Below, piece after piece: positions 8,418-16,616 of a stretch of 64,000 nucleotides of DNA. Under the pieces are notes generated by a model that saw only the letters and a list, made by a program, of their open reading frames with translations, was not told where the DNA came from and ran no database searches. This stretch comes from Halapricum hydrolyticum. Lineage in GTDB: Archaea; Halobacteriota; Halobacteria; Halobacteriales; Haloarculaceae. The DNA is taken from contig NZ_JAOPKC010000002.1 in assembly GCF_025517535.1 (NCBI RefSeq), forward strand, positions 248,001 to 312,000, written 5' to 3'. Each line of letters starts with the position of its first letter. Position 1 is the first letter of the stretch. Position numbers and translations under genes: made by a program.

Positions 8418-8900
8418 CTACAGCAGCGCGATCACCGCGACAGCCAGAAGCATCGAGCCGGTCAAAAGCGTCTGGACGACGACCGTTCCGAGCATGCCGG
8501 CAGTCGCATAGGCGGCCATTCGGATGCCGGTCGCTGCTTCCCGTTCGCGGGCGTAGCTCGCGAGAAACACCGTCCCCGCGACGCCGACGAGTAACCCGAC
8601 AGGCCCGGCGACAACAGTTCCCGCGAACCCGGCCACCCCGGCGAGCAGGCTCACCCGCGTCGAGACGCCGCTGCTCTTGGCGGCCGCTGCGCCGCCCAGC
8701 CAGTCGACGAGTGCCGCAGTCACGCCGACCGCGAGCAACACCACGAGCACCAGCCAGCCCGGCTTGCCGGTCGCCCACCAGTAGACGAGCACGCCACCAA
8801 CCGACAGCACCGGCCCCGGCAACAGCGGGACGACGCTGAAGACGACGCCAGCCAGAAGCAGCGCGAACGCGACGATCACGAACGGATCGGGTACGATCAT
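8418..8900 (-). CDS. DUF456 family membrane protein
   Basis: 160 residues that are almost wholly hydrophobic, with five to six helices and Gly-rich packing motifs (LLPGPVLSVGGVLVYWW; AGFAGTVVAGPVGLLVGV). These match DUF456 proteins, whose function is unknown. The ATG at 8900 overlaps the tmcA stop as ATGA, so it is probably co-translated with tmcA, although no functional link is known. Confidence 0.85.
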   Translation of the reverse strand: MIVPDPFVIVAFALLLAGVVFSVVPLLPGPVLSVGGVLVYWWATGKPGWLVLVVLLAVGVTAALVDWLGGAAAAKSSGVSTRVSLLAGVAGFAGTVVAGPVGLLVGVAGTVFLASYAREREAATGIRMAAYATAGMLGTVVVQTLLTGSMLLAVAVIALL

Positions 8901-11212
8901 CGGAATCGCTCCCGTTCCGCCCGTGTCTCGTCGGTCCCGTACGCCTCGAGGAGTCGCTCGGTCGCGTTCCCGAGCGCGCGCATACACTCCCGCCGGGAGA
9001 CGAAGTCGAGTTCCTCGGCGACGGCGTCCCAGCCGTGCGTCTGCAGGACTTTCCGCACCAGCAGCCGCTCGGATCGGGGTTCGAGCGTCGGGCCGTCGTC
9101 GGCCGCCGTCGGGCTATCCACGTCCGTCAGTGTGGGAGTGTCATCGTCGGTCAGCGCCCGGAGCGCGAGCGTGCGGAAGGCGTCGGGCGCGGTGTCGAAC
9201 AGTCCCGCGCCGTGTGGCGATCCGGCGAGTAGTCGCCACTCCCAGGCGGAGAGATCCAGCCGGGCCGATCCGTCGACAGCCGACAGCACCGCCCGGACCA
9301 CGTCCGGGTCGAGATCCGCGAGCGGGTCGGTGAGCATCCCCCGGACGCGTCCGAGAAACCACGACGTATGGCGATCCTGCAGTGCCGATCCCGAGTCCGA
9401 GAGCGCCTGCAGCATGATCGCGGAGTGCTCGCCGCTACGGTCGTTGCGCGTCGTCGAGACGTGGACGGTCCGGTAGCCGTTGTCCGCCCAGAACGCGACC
9501 AGCTCGGGCGTCGCGCCGAACCCGACGCCGAGGTAGTCGTATCTGCTGGGCCGTTCCGTTCCAGCCTGATCGGACTCGCCGGCCGCTTCCGCTTCGATCC
9601 GTTCGAGCAACAGCGATCCCAGGCCGCGCTCGCGGGCCGCGTGGTGGGTCGCGATCCGCATGACGCGCCAGCCCGTCTCGACCCCCGCGGCCTCGTCGCG
9701 GAGTTGCGTCGTCAGCACGTCCGGCAGCATGTTCCCCCTGATTCGCCCCCCTTCGTACATGTCCGCACGCCGGTCGGCGTCCAGCCCGCCCTCGCGGGCC
9801 AGGAGCGCGACCGAGACGACGTGTCCGCCGGACAGCAGTGCCCGAACCGAGACGTTCGGGCCGTCGAGCAGCCGAGCGAGGTCGTCGGGCTCGGTCCGGT
9901 AGTGGGCGAGCACGAGCAACCCGAACACCTCCCGCAACAGGTGTTCGTCCGACCGGAGTCGCTGGCTCGAAAGTCGCTCGTAGGAAACTGTCTCCGGGTG
10001 GGCGTCGGCGACCAGCGGCTCGACGGGCGGGCGCGCATCGAGCAACAGCGCTCGCGTCGCCCAGACCTCGACGGGATCGCCGGCCGCGTACCGGATCGGC
10101 TCGTCCATGCGCACCTCGCTGACCGGTCGGTCGGACTCGGCCAGCCGATCCTTGAACCGGACCGAGAAGCCCCGGCCGGCCCCTTCGTAGCCGTGGATCG
10201 TCGTCGTGAACGCCACCGCAGGGGCGTCGAGAAACCCCTCCAGTAGTCGGACCGGCAGGGCCGCCGCCTCGTCGACGACGACCGCGTCCGGATCGTCGGG
10301 CAACTCGACGGCGTCGGTCGGCAGCGCGTATCGCACCCGTCCCTCGTCGGTCGCGAGACGGCGGGGCGCCGTCTCGTCGTCGACCTCGACCGGTTCCTCG
10401 AGAGCGTCCAGCAACTCTCGGGCACGAGCAAACACTTCGCCGGCGCGCCCGTACTGTGGCGCGGTCACGAGCACGTCCTGGCCCGACGCCGCCAGACATC
10501 CCGCAGCCAGTCCCGCAGCACTGGATTTGCCCCGACCGCGGTCGGCCTCGACGACGACGGTGCCACCGGGTTCGGCCAGCGCCTCCAGTTCCGCCAGCGT
10601 CTCGGCCTGATCGCGGGTCAGACAGGCGCGGTAGGCTTCGGCGGGGAAGACGCGATCGTTTCGGCTCGGGACCGTCGGGTCGGGTATGGGCAGGCGTGGG
10701 GCGGGGTCGGTCAGCCCGTCGGATTCGATCGTGTCGTTCTCGACGTCGACGACGGCGACGCCGCGATGGGCGTACAGCGTCTCGACCAGCCGGGCCCGGA
10801 AGTGGCCGGTTACGTCGCCGGACTCGAACGGCGGGACTGCGAGCGTCTCGTCGAAGTCATCCCGTCTTGCGGGCCACGCCGACAGCGGCGGTGCGAGTAG
10901 CACGAACAGGCCGCCGCCGTCGACGGCACCGACGATCTGGCCGAGCACGTTCGGCCGGAGCGACTCGTGGGCGTCGTAGACGACTGCCGTTCGCGTTTGA
11001 CCGAGCAACTCGCTGGCGTGGACGGGATCGAGTCGCTCACAGTTCACGAACGACTCGGGGCCGACCAGCGTCGTGAACTCGGGAGAGATGTCGGCTGCCG
11101 CCAGCGCGTCCTCAGCGCGATCGCGTGTCGTCTCCGGCTCGCCGGCGAGCGCGAGCACGCGACGCTCGTTGCAGTCCCGGGCCTCCGCCCGGAGCGCGGC
11201 CGCAAGCTCCAT
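8897..11212 (-). CDS. tmcA: tRNA(Met) cytidine acetyltransferase
   Basis: 771 residues. An N-terminal DUF1726-like domain is followed by an RNA helicase module (Walker A DRGRGKSSAAGL near residue 230; DEAA-type Walker B VVDEAAALPVRLLEGF near 315). A GNAT acetyltransferase domain (IATHHAARERGLGSLLLERI near 520) and a tRNA-binding C-terminal tail follow. The enzyme makes N4-acetylcytidine at the wobble position of elongator tRNA-Met at the cost of ATP, and archaeal forms may also modify rRNA. Length and domain order match TmcA. Confidence 0.95.
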   Translation of the reverse strand: MELAAALRAEARDCNERRVLALAGEPETTRDRAEDALAAADISPEFTTLVGPESFVNCERLDPVHASELLGQTRTAVVYDAHESLRPNVLGQIVGAVDGGGLFVLLAPPLSAWPARRDDFDETLAVPPFESGDVTGHFRARLVETLYAHRGVAVVDVENDTIESDGLTDPAPRLPIPDPTVPSRNDRVFPAEAYRACLTRDQAETLAELEALAEPGGTVVVEADRGRGKSSAAGLAAGCLAASGQDVLVTAPQYGRAGEVFARARELLDALEEPVEVDDETAPRRLATDEGRVRYALPTDAVELPDDPDAVVVDEAAALPVRLLEGFLDAPAVAFTTTIHGYEGAGRGFSVRFKDRLAESDRPVSEVRMDEPIRYAAGDPVEVWATRALLLDARPPVEPLVADAHPETVSYERLSSQRLRSDEHLLREVFGLLVLAHYRTEPDDLARLLDGPNVSVRALLSGGHVVSVALLAREGGLDADRRADMYEGGRIRGNMLPDVLTTQLRDEAAGVETGWRVMRIATHHAARERGLGSLLLERIEAEAAGESDQAGTERPSRYDYLGVGFGATPELVAFWADNGYRTVHVSTTRNDRSGEHSAIMLQALSDSGSALQDRHTSWFLGRVRGMLTDPLADLDPDVVRAVLSAVDGSARLDLSAWEWRLLAGSPHGAGLFDTAPDAFRTLALRALTDDDTPTLTDVDSPTAADDGPTLEPRSERLLVRKVLQTHGWDAVAEELDFVSRRECMRALGNATERLLEAYGTDETRAERERFR

Positions 11213-11297
11213 ACCCGACCTGATCGTGCCCCCCGTAAGTCAATTCCGCCTCTATCTGCTCAGCCCGAATCGCCGGTGTCTACGGATTCTTCGGAAA

Positions 11298-11627
11298 TCA
11301 GGCTCTGTCCGGCCGGCTGCCGTCGACGTCGATCGCGTCGACCGGACAGACGTCGACACAGAGCATGCAGTCGATACACTGGCTCTCGTTGGCCGGATCG
11401 GCTTTCATCTCGCTCTCGGGATGACCGGGCGTCTCCACCCACTCGAAGACGTCGACCGGGCAATCCTCCAGACAGGCACCGTCGGCGAGACAGATGTCGA
11501 AGTCGACCGCGACGTGCGTCCCGTGGATCCCTAGCGACTCGGGTTCGTCGACCGGTCCCCAGACGTCGTGTCCGTTGTGTTGATCGACCTTTTCGCGGTT
11601 CTGCTCGAAGTGCGGATCGATGGCCAT
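11298..11627 (-). CDS. Seven-iron, zinc-type ferredoxin
   Basis: 109 residues. A His-containing N-terminal extension (HFEQNREKVDQHNGHDVWG) precedes two cluster motifs: CLADGACLEDCPVDVFEW, in which Asp replaces the second Cys as in 3Fe-4S sites, and CIDCMLCVDVCPVDAIDV, a full 4Fe-4S site. The layout is that of the zinc-containing ferredoxin of Sulfolobus, where N-terminal His residues and an Asp bind zinc. It is probably a soluble electron carrier, distinct from the 2Fe-2S ferredoxin usual in haloarchaea. It has no obvious operon partner. Confidence 0.9.
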   Translation of the reverse strand: MAIDPHFEQNREKVDQHNGHDVWGPVDEPESLGIHGTHVAVDFDICLADGACLEDCPVDVFEWVETPGHPESEMKADPANESQCIDCMLCVDVCPVDAIDVDGSRPDRA

Positions 11628-11711
11628 AGCCGAATCAACTCTCGAACGTACCTAATACTGTCGCCGGATTGTTACCCTCGTTCCCGGTTTCAGTTACGGA
11701 GCGGCGGCCCG

Positions 11712-12242
11712 CTACTCCGCGAGCAACGCCGCGAACTCTTCGCGGACCTTCTTGACCTTCGGCTCGATCTGCACCTGGCAGTAGCCGTTCGCAGGGTTCT
11801 TTTCGTAGTAATCCTGGTGGTACTCTTCGGCCTCGTAGAACGTCTCGAGCGGCTGGACTTCCGTGACGATCCCGCCGTCGTAGACCTCCTCGTTCAGGCG
11901 CTCGATGAACCCGTCGACCTGCCGGCGCTGCTCGTCGTCGTGATAGAGGACGATCGAGCGATACTGGCTGCCGACGTCCGGTCCCTGACGGTCTTTCGTC
12001 GTCGGATCGTGCACCTTGAAGAAGACCTCCAGGAGTTCGAGGTAGCTGATTTCCTCGGGGTCGTACTCGACCTGGACCACTTCGGCGTGGCCGGTCGAAC
12101 CCGAACAGACCGCCTCGTAGGACGGGTTCGGCACGCCCCCGCCGGCGTAGCCGGACGTGACCGACGCGACCCCGCGGAGTTCCTTGAGCGCCGCCTCGAT
12201 ACACCAGAAGCATCCGCCGCCGAGCGTCGCTGTTTCCGTCAT
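11712..12242 (-). CDS. msrA: Peptide methionine-(S)-S-oxide reductase
   Basis: 176 residues. The active-site motif GGGCFWCIEAAL is at residues 8-19, followed by GVASVTSGYAGG and EVVQVEYDPEEISYLELLEV, all MsrA signatures. The enzyme reduces the S-epimer of methionine sulfoxide in oxidised proteins using thioredoxin. Its start at 12242 lies about 170 bp downstream of proA, past the 30-bp repeat array. Confidence 0.96.
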   Translation of the reverse strand: MTETATLGGGCFWCIEAALKELRGVASVTSGYAGGGVPNPSYEAVCSGSTGHAEVVQVEYDPEEISYLELLEVFFKVHDPTTKDRQGPDVGSQYRSIVLYHDDEQRRQVDGFIERLNEEVYDGGIVTEVQPLETFYEAEEYHQDYYEKNPANGYCQVQIEPKVKKVREEFAALLAE

Positions 12243-12320
12243 TACCTCGTGTTAGTGTTCCAGGGGTAAGTCCCCCGTGGTGGTGGCAATTGAATCCGGC
12301 GATCTACCGGGAAAGAGCGG

Positions 12321-12440
12321 CTGCCGAGCGAACAGCTGATCGGGTGTCGGTTACCGCTCAGACAGCTGATCGGGTGTCGGTTACCGTTCAGACAGCTGAT
12401 CGGGTGTCGGTTACCGTTCAGACAGCTGACCGGGCGTCCA
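12321..12440 (-). repeat. 30-bp tandem repeat duplicating the last codons of proA
   Basis: The unit boundaries are 12411-12440 (the real last ten codons of proA with the TAA), 12381-12410, 12351-12380 and a degraded 12321-12350. On the minus strand each intact copy reads PTPDQLSER plus a stop, versus WTPGQLSER plus a stop in proA itself. The two central copies differ at one base. The array fills most of the proA-msrA gap. Confidence 0.95.
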
Positions 12441-13754
12441 CTGGCCGTCGAAATCGACGTGCGTGAACGGCTTGGCGTCGTCGCCGGCGTAGGTGGCCAC
12501 GAGCTGTCCGTCACCTTCCAGGTAGTACTTGTAGGTCGTCAGCCCGGCCAGTCCGACGGGACCGCGGGCGTGGATCTTGCCCGTCGAGATGCCGACCTCC
12601 GCGCCGAGCCCGTAGCGGTAACCGTCGGCGAACCGCGTCGAGGCGTTGTGGAAGACGCTGGCGGCGTCGATCCCGGTCATGAACGTCTCGGCGGCGTCGC
12701 CGTCCTCGGTGACGATCGACTCGGTGTGCTTCGAGCCGTGCGTGTTGACGTGTTCGACGGCCTCGTAGACATCCCCGACGACCTTGATCGACAGTTCGAG
12801 GTCGCCGTATTCGGTGTCCCAGTCCGCCTCAGTCGCCGGGTCGACGTCGACGACCTCGCGGGTCTGCTCGTCGCCCCGTAGCGTGACACCGGCGTCCTCG
12901 TAGCGCTCGACCATCCCGGGCAGGTACTGCTCGGCGACGGCCTCGCTCACCAGTAGCGTCTCGACGGCGTTACAGACTGCCGGGTACTGCACCTTCGCGT
13001 CGAAGGCGATGTCCTCGGCCATCTCCAGGTCGGCCGCCTCGTCGACGTAGACGTGACAGATCCCCTCGGTGTGGCCCAGCACCGGAATCTGCGTGTTGTC
13101 CTGGATGTAGGAGACGAACTCCGAGGAGCCACGCGGCATGAGCAGATCGACTTTGTCGTCCATCTCCAGCAGCCGATCGACCTCTTCGTGGGCCTCGATG
13201 AGCTGGGCCCAGCCCTCGGGCATCGCGTCGATGGCCTCAGCCGTGGCCTGGACGATCGTCTCGTAGAGAATCCGGTTGGACTCGCTGGCCTCGCTGCCAC
13301 CCTTGAGGATGACGCTATTGCCCGACTTCAGCGAGAGCGCGGCGATCTGGACCAGAGCGTCGGGCCGGGACTCGAAGATCGTCCCGACGACGCCGATCGG
13401 GACCGCAACCTTGTACAGCTCCAGGTCATCGTCGAGTTGTCGCGCTTCCAGGGTCTCGCCGAGCGGATCGTCCTGCTCGGCGACGCTCTCGACCATCTCG
13501 GCGATCGATTCGAGCTTGCCCGAATCGAGCTTCAGCCGGTCGACCAGCGCCTGGGTGTACTCGCCCTGCGCGAGCATCTCCTCTGCCTCTTCGACGTCTT
13601 TCGCGTTGGCTTCGAGGATCGCCGCCTCGCTGTCGCGGATCGCGTCGGCGATCGACTGGAGCGCCCCATTGCGCGTCTCCTCGTCGACGTTGGCGAGCCG
13701 GAGCGCCGCCTGCTGTGCCTCGGTCACCTGCGCTTGCGTGTCGTATTCACTCAT
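12411..13754 (-). CDS. proA: Gamma-glutamyl phosphate reductase
   Basis: 447 residues from the ATG at 13754. A GTG at 13763 would add three residues but is less likely, since the ATG overlaps the proB stop by 8 bp (ATGAGTGA). The catalytic-cysteine region (VQYPAVCNAVETLL) and the cofactor region (PIGVVGTIFESRPDALVQIA, LKGGSEASESN) match ProA. It reduces gamma-glutamyl phosphate to glutamate-5-semialdehyde with NADPH in proline synthesis. It is the third gene of proC-proB-proA. Its final ten codons are repeated downstream. Confidence 0.95.
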   Translation of the reverse strand: MSEYDTQAQVTEAQQAALRLANVDEETRNGALQSIADAIRDSEAAILEANAKDVEEAEEMLAQGEYTQALVDRLKLDSGKLESIAEMVESVAEQDDPLGETLEARQLDDDLELYKVAVPIGVVGTIFESRPDALVQIAALSLKSGNSVILKGGSEASESNRILYETIVQATAEAIDAMPEGWAQLIEAHEEVDRLLEMDDKVDLLMPRGSSEFVSYIQDNTQIPVLGHTEGICHVYVDEAADLEMAEDIAFDAKVQYPAVCNAVETLLVSEAVAEQYLPGMVERYEDAGVTLRGDEQTREVVDVDPATEADWDTEYGDLELSIKVVGDVYEAVEHVNTHGSKHTESIVTEDGDAAETFMTGIDAASVFHNASTRFADGYRYGLGAEVGISTGKIHARGPVGLAGLTTYKYYLEGDGQLVATYAGDDAKPFTHVDFDGQWTPGQLSER

Positions 13755-14589
13755 CGTGGACACCGTTTATGGGGACGAATAGCGTCCCGACCGGTTTGGC
13801 TGTGGCGATTTTCTCCAGGACGTCCCGTTCAGTCGATTTCGCGATGATCGCCGGGATGCCGTACTCACTGACGTCACGGGCACCCTGCACTTTGGTCTGG
13901 ATGCCGCCGAACCCGCCGGTCGTCGTCTCCTCGATGATCTCCAGGACGGCGTCGTAGTTGTCCCCGACCGCTTCGATCAACTCGGCGTCGGGGTCGTCCT
14001 TGGGATTGCCGGTGTAGACGCCGCCGACGTCGGTCAGCGTGACCAGGAGGTCGACGTCGATACCGACCGCGATCGACGCGGAGATCATGTCGTTGTCGCC
14101 GATCTGGATCTCTTCGGTCGCGACCGCGTCGTTCTCGTTGACGATCGGCACGACGCCCCACTCGAACAGCGTCTCGACGGTGTTGCGGAAGTTTGTGAAC
14201 CGCTCGGGGTTCTTCAGGTCGTGTTCGGTCAGCAGCAACTGGGCGACCTGCTGGTCGTACCGGTCGAAACTCTGCGTGTAGTGGTGCATCAGGTGGCTCT
14301 GGCCGATCGTCGACAGTGCCTGCCCCTCCTCGACGGTGTCGCTGTCTTTGCCCAGCAGCCCCATGCCGGCACCGATCGCACCCGAGGACACCAGCAGGAC
14401 GTCCTTGCCCCGCCGGCGCAGGTCCATGATGTCGCTGACGAGCTTGTCGAGTTTCACGCGATCGAGCTGGGAGTCCTCGTCGGTCAGGGAGTTCGTCCCC
14501 GCTTTGACCACGACGCGCTGGGCGTCGGCGGCCAGCTGTCGCGCTTGCCCGATCTCCTCGGCGTCGATCGTCTGGATAGTCTCACTCAT
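13747..14589 (-). CDS. proB: Glutamate 5-kinase without PUA domain
   Basis: 280 residues of the amino-acid kinase fold: RVVVKAGTNSLTD near the start, LLVSSGAIGAGMGLL, VPIVNENDAVATEEI and TDVGGVYTGNP. It phosphorylates glutamate, the first committed step of proline synthesis. The C-terminal PUA domain of the long bacterial form is missing, giving the short form known in several lineages. The ATG overlaps the proC stop by 8 bp and its own stop overlaps proA in the same way, so the operon is tightly coupled. Confidence 0.95.
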   Translation of the reverse strand: MSETIQTIDAEEIGQARQLAADAQRVVVKAGTNSLTDEDSQLDRVKLDKLVSDIMDLRRRGKDVLLVSSGAIGAGMGLLGKDSDTVEEGQALSTIGQSHLMHHYTQSFDRYDQQVAQLLLTEHDLKNPERFTNFRNTVETLFEWGVVPIVNENDAVATEEIQIGDNDMISASIAVGIDVDLLVTLTDVGGVYTGNPKDDPDAELIEAVGDNYDAVLEIIEETTTGGFGGIQTKVQGARDVSEYGIPAIIAKSTERDVLEKIATAKPVGTLFVPINGVHDE

Positions 14590-15355
14590 CGTGGAATTCC
14601 TCCGCGATCTCCGCGGACCGTCGCTCGGCCGCCTGGACGGCTTCGATCACTTTCCCTTCGACGTCGCTGTCCCAGAGGACCTCCATGCCTTCGATGGTCG
14701 TGCCGTTAGGCGAGCAGACCGCGTCGATCAGTTCGTCGACGCTGCGATCGTCTCTGAGAACGGTCTCGGCCGCGCCCTTGAACGTCTGGGCTGCGAGCGT
14801 CTCCGCCTGCTCTGGGTCGAGTCCGCCCTCGATACCGGCTTCCTTCATCGCGCCGATGAGATAGAAGACGAAAGCCGGGCCGCTCCCGTTGACGGCCGTC
14901 GAGACGTCCATCAGGTCCTCGTCAATCACGGCGTACTCCCCGACCGTCTCCAGTAGCTCGCGAACGTCTTCCGAGAGCCCGTCGCGGGTCACCGCGGCCG
15001 CCATGTCGCCGGTCTCGGCGGCGAGGTTCGGCATGACCCGGACGACCGTCGCGTCCGTTCGGTCGGCGACGAACGTCGTCGAGACACCCGCCGCGACCGT
15101 GACGAGCGTCTGATCGGCCGACAGATTCAGGTCTTCGAGGACGCTCGTGACCACGCCCGGCTTGACCGCGAGGACGACCACGTCGCTTTCAGTGGCGGCC
15201 GAGAGGTCCGTCGTCGTCTCCGTGCTGTACGCCTCGATCGCGGCGAGCGCGTCGGGATCAGCGTCGATCGCCGTCACCCTGTGCTCGCCGCGGGCGAGCC
15301 CTTTGACTAGAGCTCCGCCCATGTTGCCACAGCCGATAACGCTGACGTCTACCAT
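14582..15355 (-). CDS. proC: Pyrroline-5-carboxylate reductase
   Basis: 257 residues from the ATG at 15355, where the Rossmann motif VSVIGCGNMGGALVKGL begins; an upstream ATG at 15472 has no family similarity. The C-terminal signature NGSGPAFVFYLIGAMKEAGI is clear. It reduces pyrroline-5-carboxylate to proline, the last step of the pathway started by ProB and ProA. It is the first gene of the operon. Confidence 0.95.
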   Translation of the reverse strand: MVDVSVIGCGNMGGALVKGLARGEHRVTAIDADPDALAAIEAYSTETTTDLSAATESDVVVLAVKPGVVTSVLEDLNLSADQTLVTVAAGVSTTFVADRTDATVVRVMPNLAAETGDMAAAVTRDGLSEDVRELLETVGEYAVIDEDLMDVSTAVNGSGPAFVFYLIGAMKEAGIEGGLDPEQAETLAAQTFKGAAETVLRDDRSVDELIDAVCSPNGTTIEGMEVLWDSDVEGKVIEAVQAAERRSAEIAEEFHDE

Positions 15356-15434
15356 CTTACCCGAGCAGAGTGGATTGGGCGACATACCAACTGCGGTTTC
15401 TCCCGGGACATCCCCGGAGACTGGGGCCGTCAGA

Positions 15435-16304
15435 TCAGTGCGGGAGGTGCCGTGCGATGTCGACGATTTCACACTGCCCGTCGAGCGTCACTTCCAGACG
15501 CTCGGCCCCCGCTGTGATCGTGACTCGGTATCGAGGGGGCGATTCCGAGACGACCGAAACAGCATCGTCGTAGACGAAATCCAGCTCCCAGAAGCGTCGA
15601 TCGTCGACGAACGTGCCGTGATCGGCCAGAAACGATACCACGGCCGGTTCCGCGAGGAGGTGCAATCCAATCGGGAAGCTGTAGGGCGCGCCACAATCGC
15701 TGCAACGTCCCTGGGCAGCGACGGCGATCGACCAATCGGGATCGACTTCGATCCGTGTCTCCATGCGGCCGCTACAGTGAGGGCAGACGCCTCGATAGGC
15801 GAGCGTGACGTCGCGCCAGACCTGCCGCGAGTACGCGTCGATTGTCTCTTCGGCCGTCCGAGTCGCTCGCCCACGCGGCGGGAAAAACCCGTAGTGGACG
15901 ACAGCGCCACACGACGGACAGGCCAGTCGCATGTCCCCGTCCTCGTAGTAGACGTGCAGCCGATCGCCACAGTCCGGACAATCGACGCTCGTCAACTCGT
16001 CGATGGGCGGCGGCGAGAGCCCGAAGCGTGCGTCTAACAGGAGGTCGACGACGTTCGCACCCAGCGACGTCAGCCGGTAGCCGTCGTCGGTCTTCTGGAC
16101 GAACCGATTGAGGAGCTTGTCGAGGTGATAGTTGAACCGCCCGCTGTCGTCGATCCCCGCCGCGCGCCGGAGGTCCTCGAACGACGACTGTTCCTCGTCC
16201 CACAGCGCCAGCAGAATGTCGACCCTGGAATCGTCCGCGAGGACGCCGAACGCGTCCGCCGCCGCCTCGGTATCCACCGCCAGTGTCGACTCGTTCATAC
16301 TCAT
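15435..16304 (-). CDS. ArsR-like winged-helix regulator with C-terminal zinc ribbons
   Basis: 289 residues. Residues 15-90 are an ArsR/HTH_20-type winged helix (DAFGVLADDSRVDILLAL, FEDLRRAAGI, GRFNYHLDKL). Then come two cysteine pairs of zinc-ribbon type (CPDCGD...CPSCG near 125-150; CPHCSG...CSDCG near 190-220) and a beta-rich C-terminus. The arrangement is common in haloarchaeal regulators. It is divergent from the GH13 surface enzyme gene across a 312-bp gap, so it is a candidate regulator of that gene, which is inference only. Confidence 0.8.
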   Translation of the reverse strand: MSMNESTLAVDTEAAADAFGVLADDSRVDILLALWDEEQSSFEDLRRAAGIDDSGRFNYHLDKLLNRFVQKTDDGYRLTSLGANVVDLLLDARFGLSPPPIDELTSVDCPDCGDRLHVYYEDGDMRLACPSCGAVVHYGFFPPRGRATRTAEETIDAYSRQVWRDVTLAYRGVCPHCSGRMETRIEVDPDWSIAVAAQGRCSDCGAPYSFPIGLHLLAEPAVVSFLADHGTFVDDRRFWELDFVYDDAVSVVSESPPRYRVTITAGAERLEVTLDGQCEIVDIARHLPH

Positions 16305-16616
16305 ACTCCCGTGTGCGTCCGATTCAATCTGTTGCTGTTGCCCGTGGCAGGGTTCTGTCTGCCGCCCGCGGCTACCGGCGCCGTCACTTCCGATTTCTGT
16401 CCGGCCGTACCGAACGAGTCTTCACAATTTTTGTAGCCCAGCTATCGTCACAGATACACTTCGTACCCTGCCGTCAACCGGGAAGCCTGCCTCAGACTAC
16501 TCGAATCTGCCCGAATCGCCGAAATCGCGTCACACTCCCGTCGATCGTCTCGGTGAGCGTACAGAAATGTAGTTCTGAGTAGACATTTCTGCAGCTATCT
16601 CGTTACACACACAGAG
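16305..16616. promoter_or_regulatory. Divergent intergenic region, regulator / GH13 enzyme
   Basis: 312 bp without a gene. It is A/T-richer than its flanks (CACAATTTTTGTAG near 16425) and should contain promoters for both divergent genes. The clearest element is the inverted repeat at 16562-16591. Nothing else resembling an RNA gene or repeat was seen. Confidence 0.6.
16562..16591. promoter_or_regulatory. 9-bp inverted repeat upstream of the GH13 gene (candidate operator)
   Basis: CAGAAATGT at 16562-16570 and its exact complement ACATTTCTG at 16583-16591 are separated by 12 bp and end 25 bp before the ATG at 16617. This is where the TATA/TFB region should lie, so a bound regulator would compete with the basal machinery. 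Confidence 0.6.
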
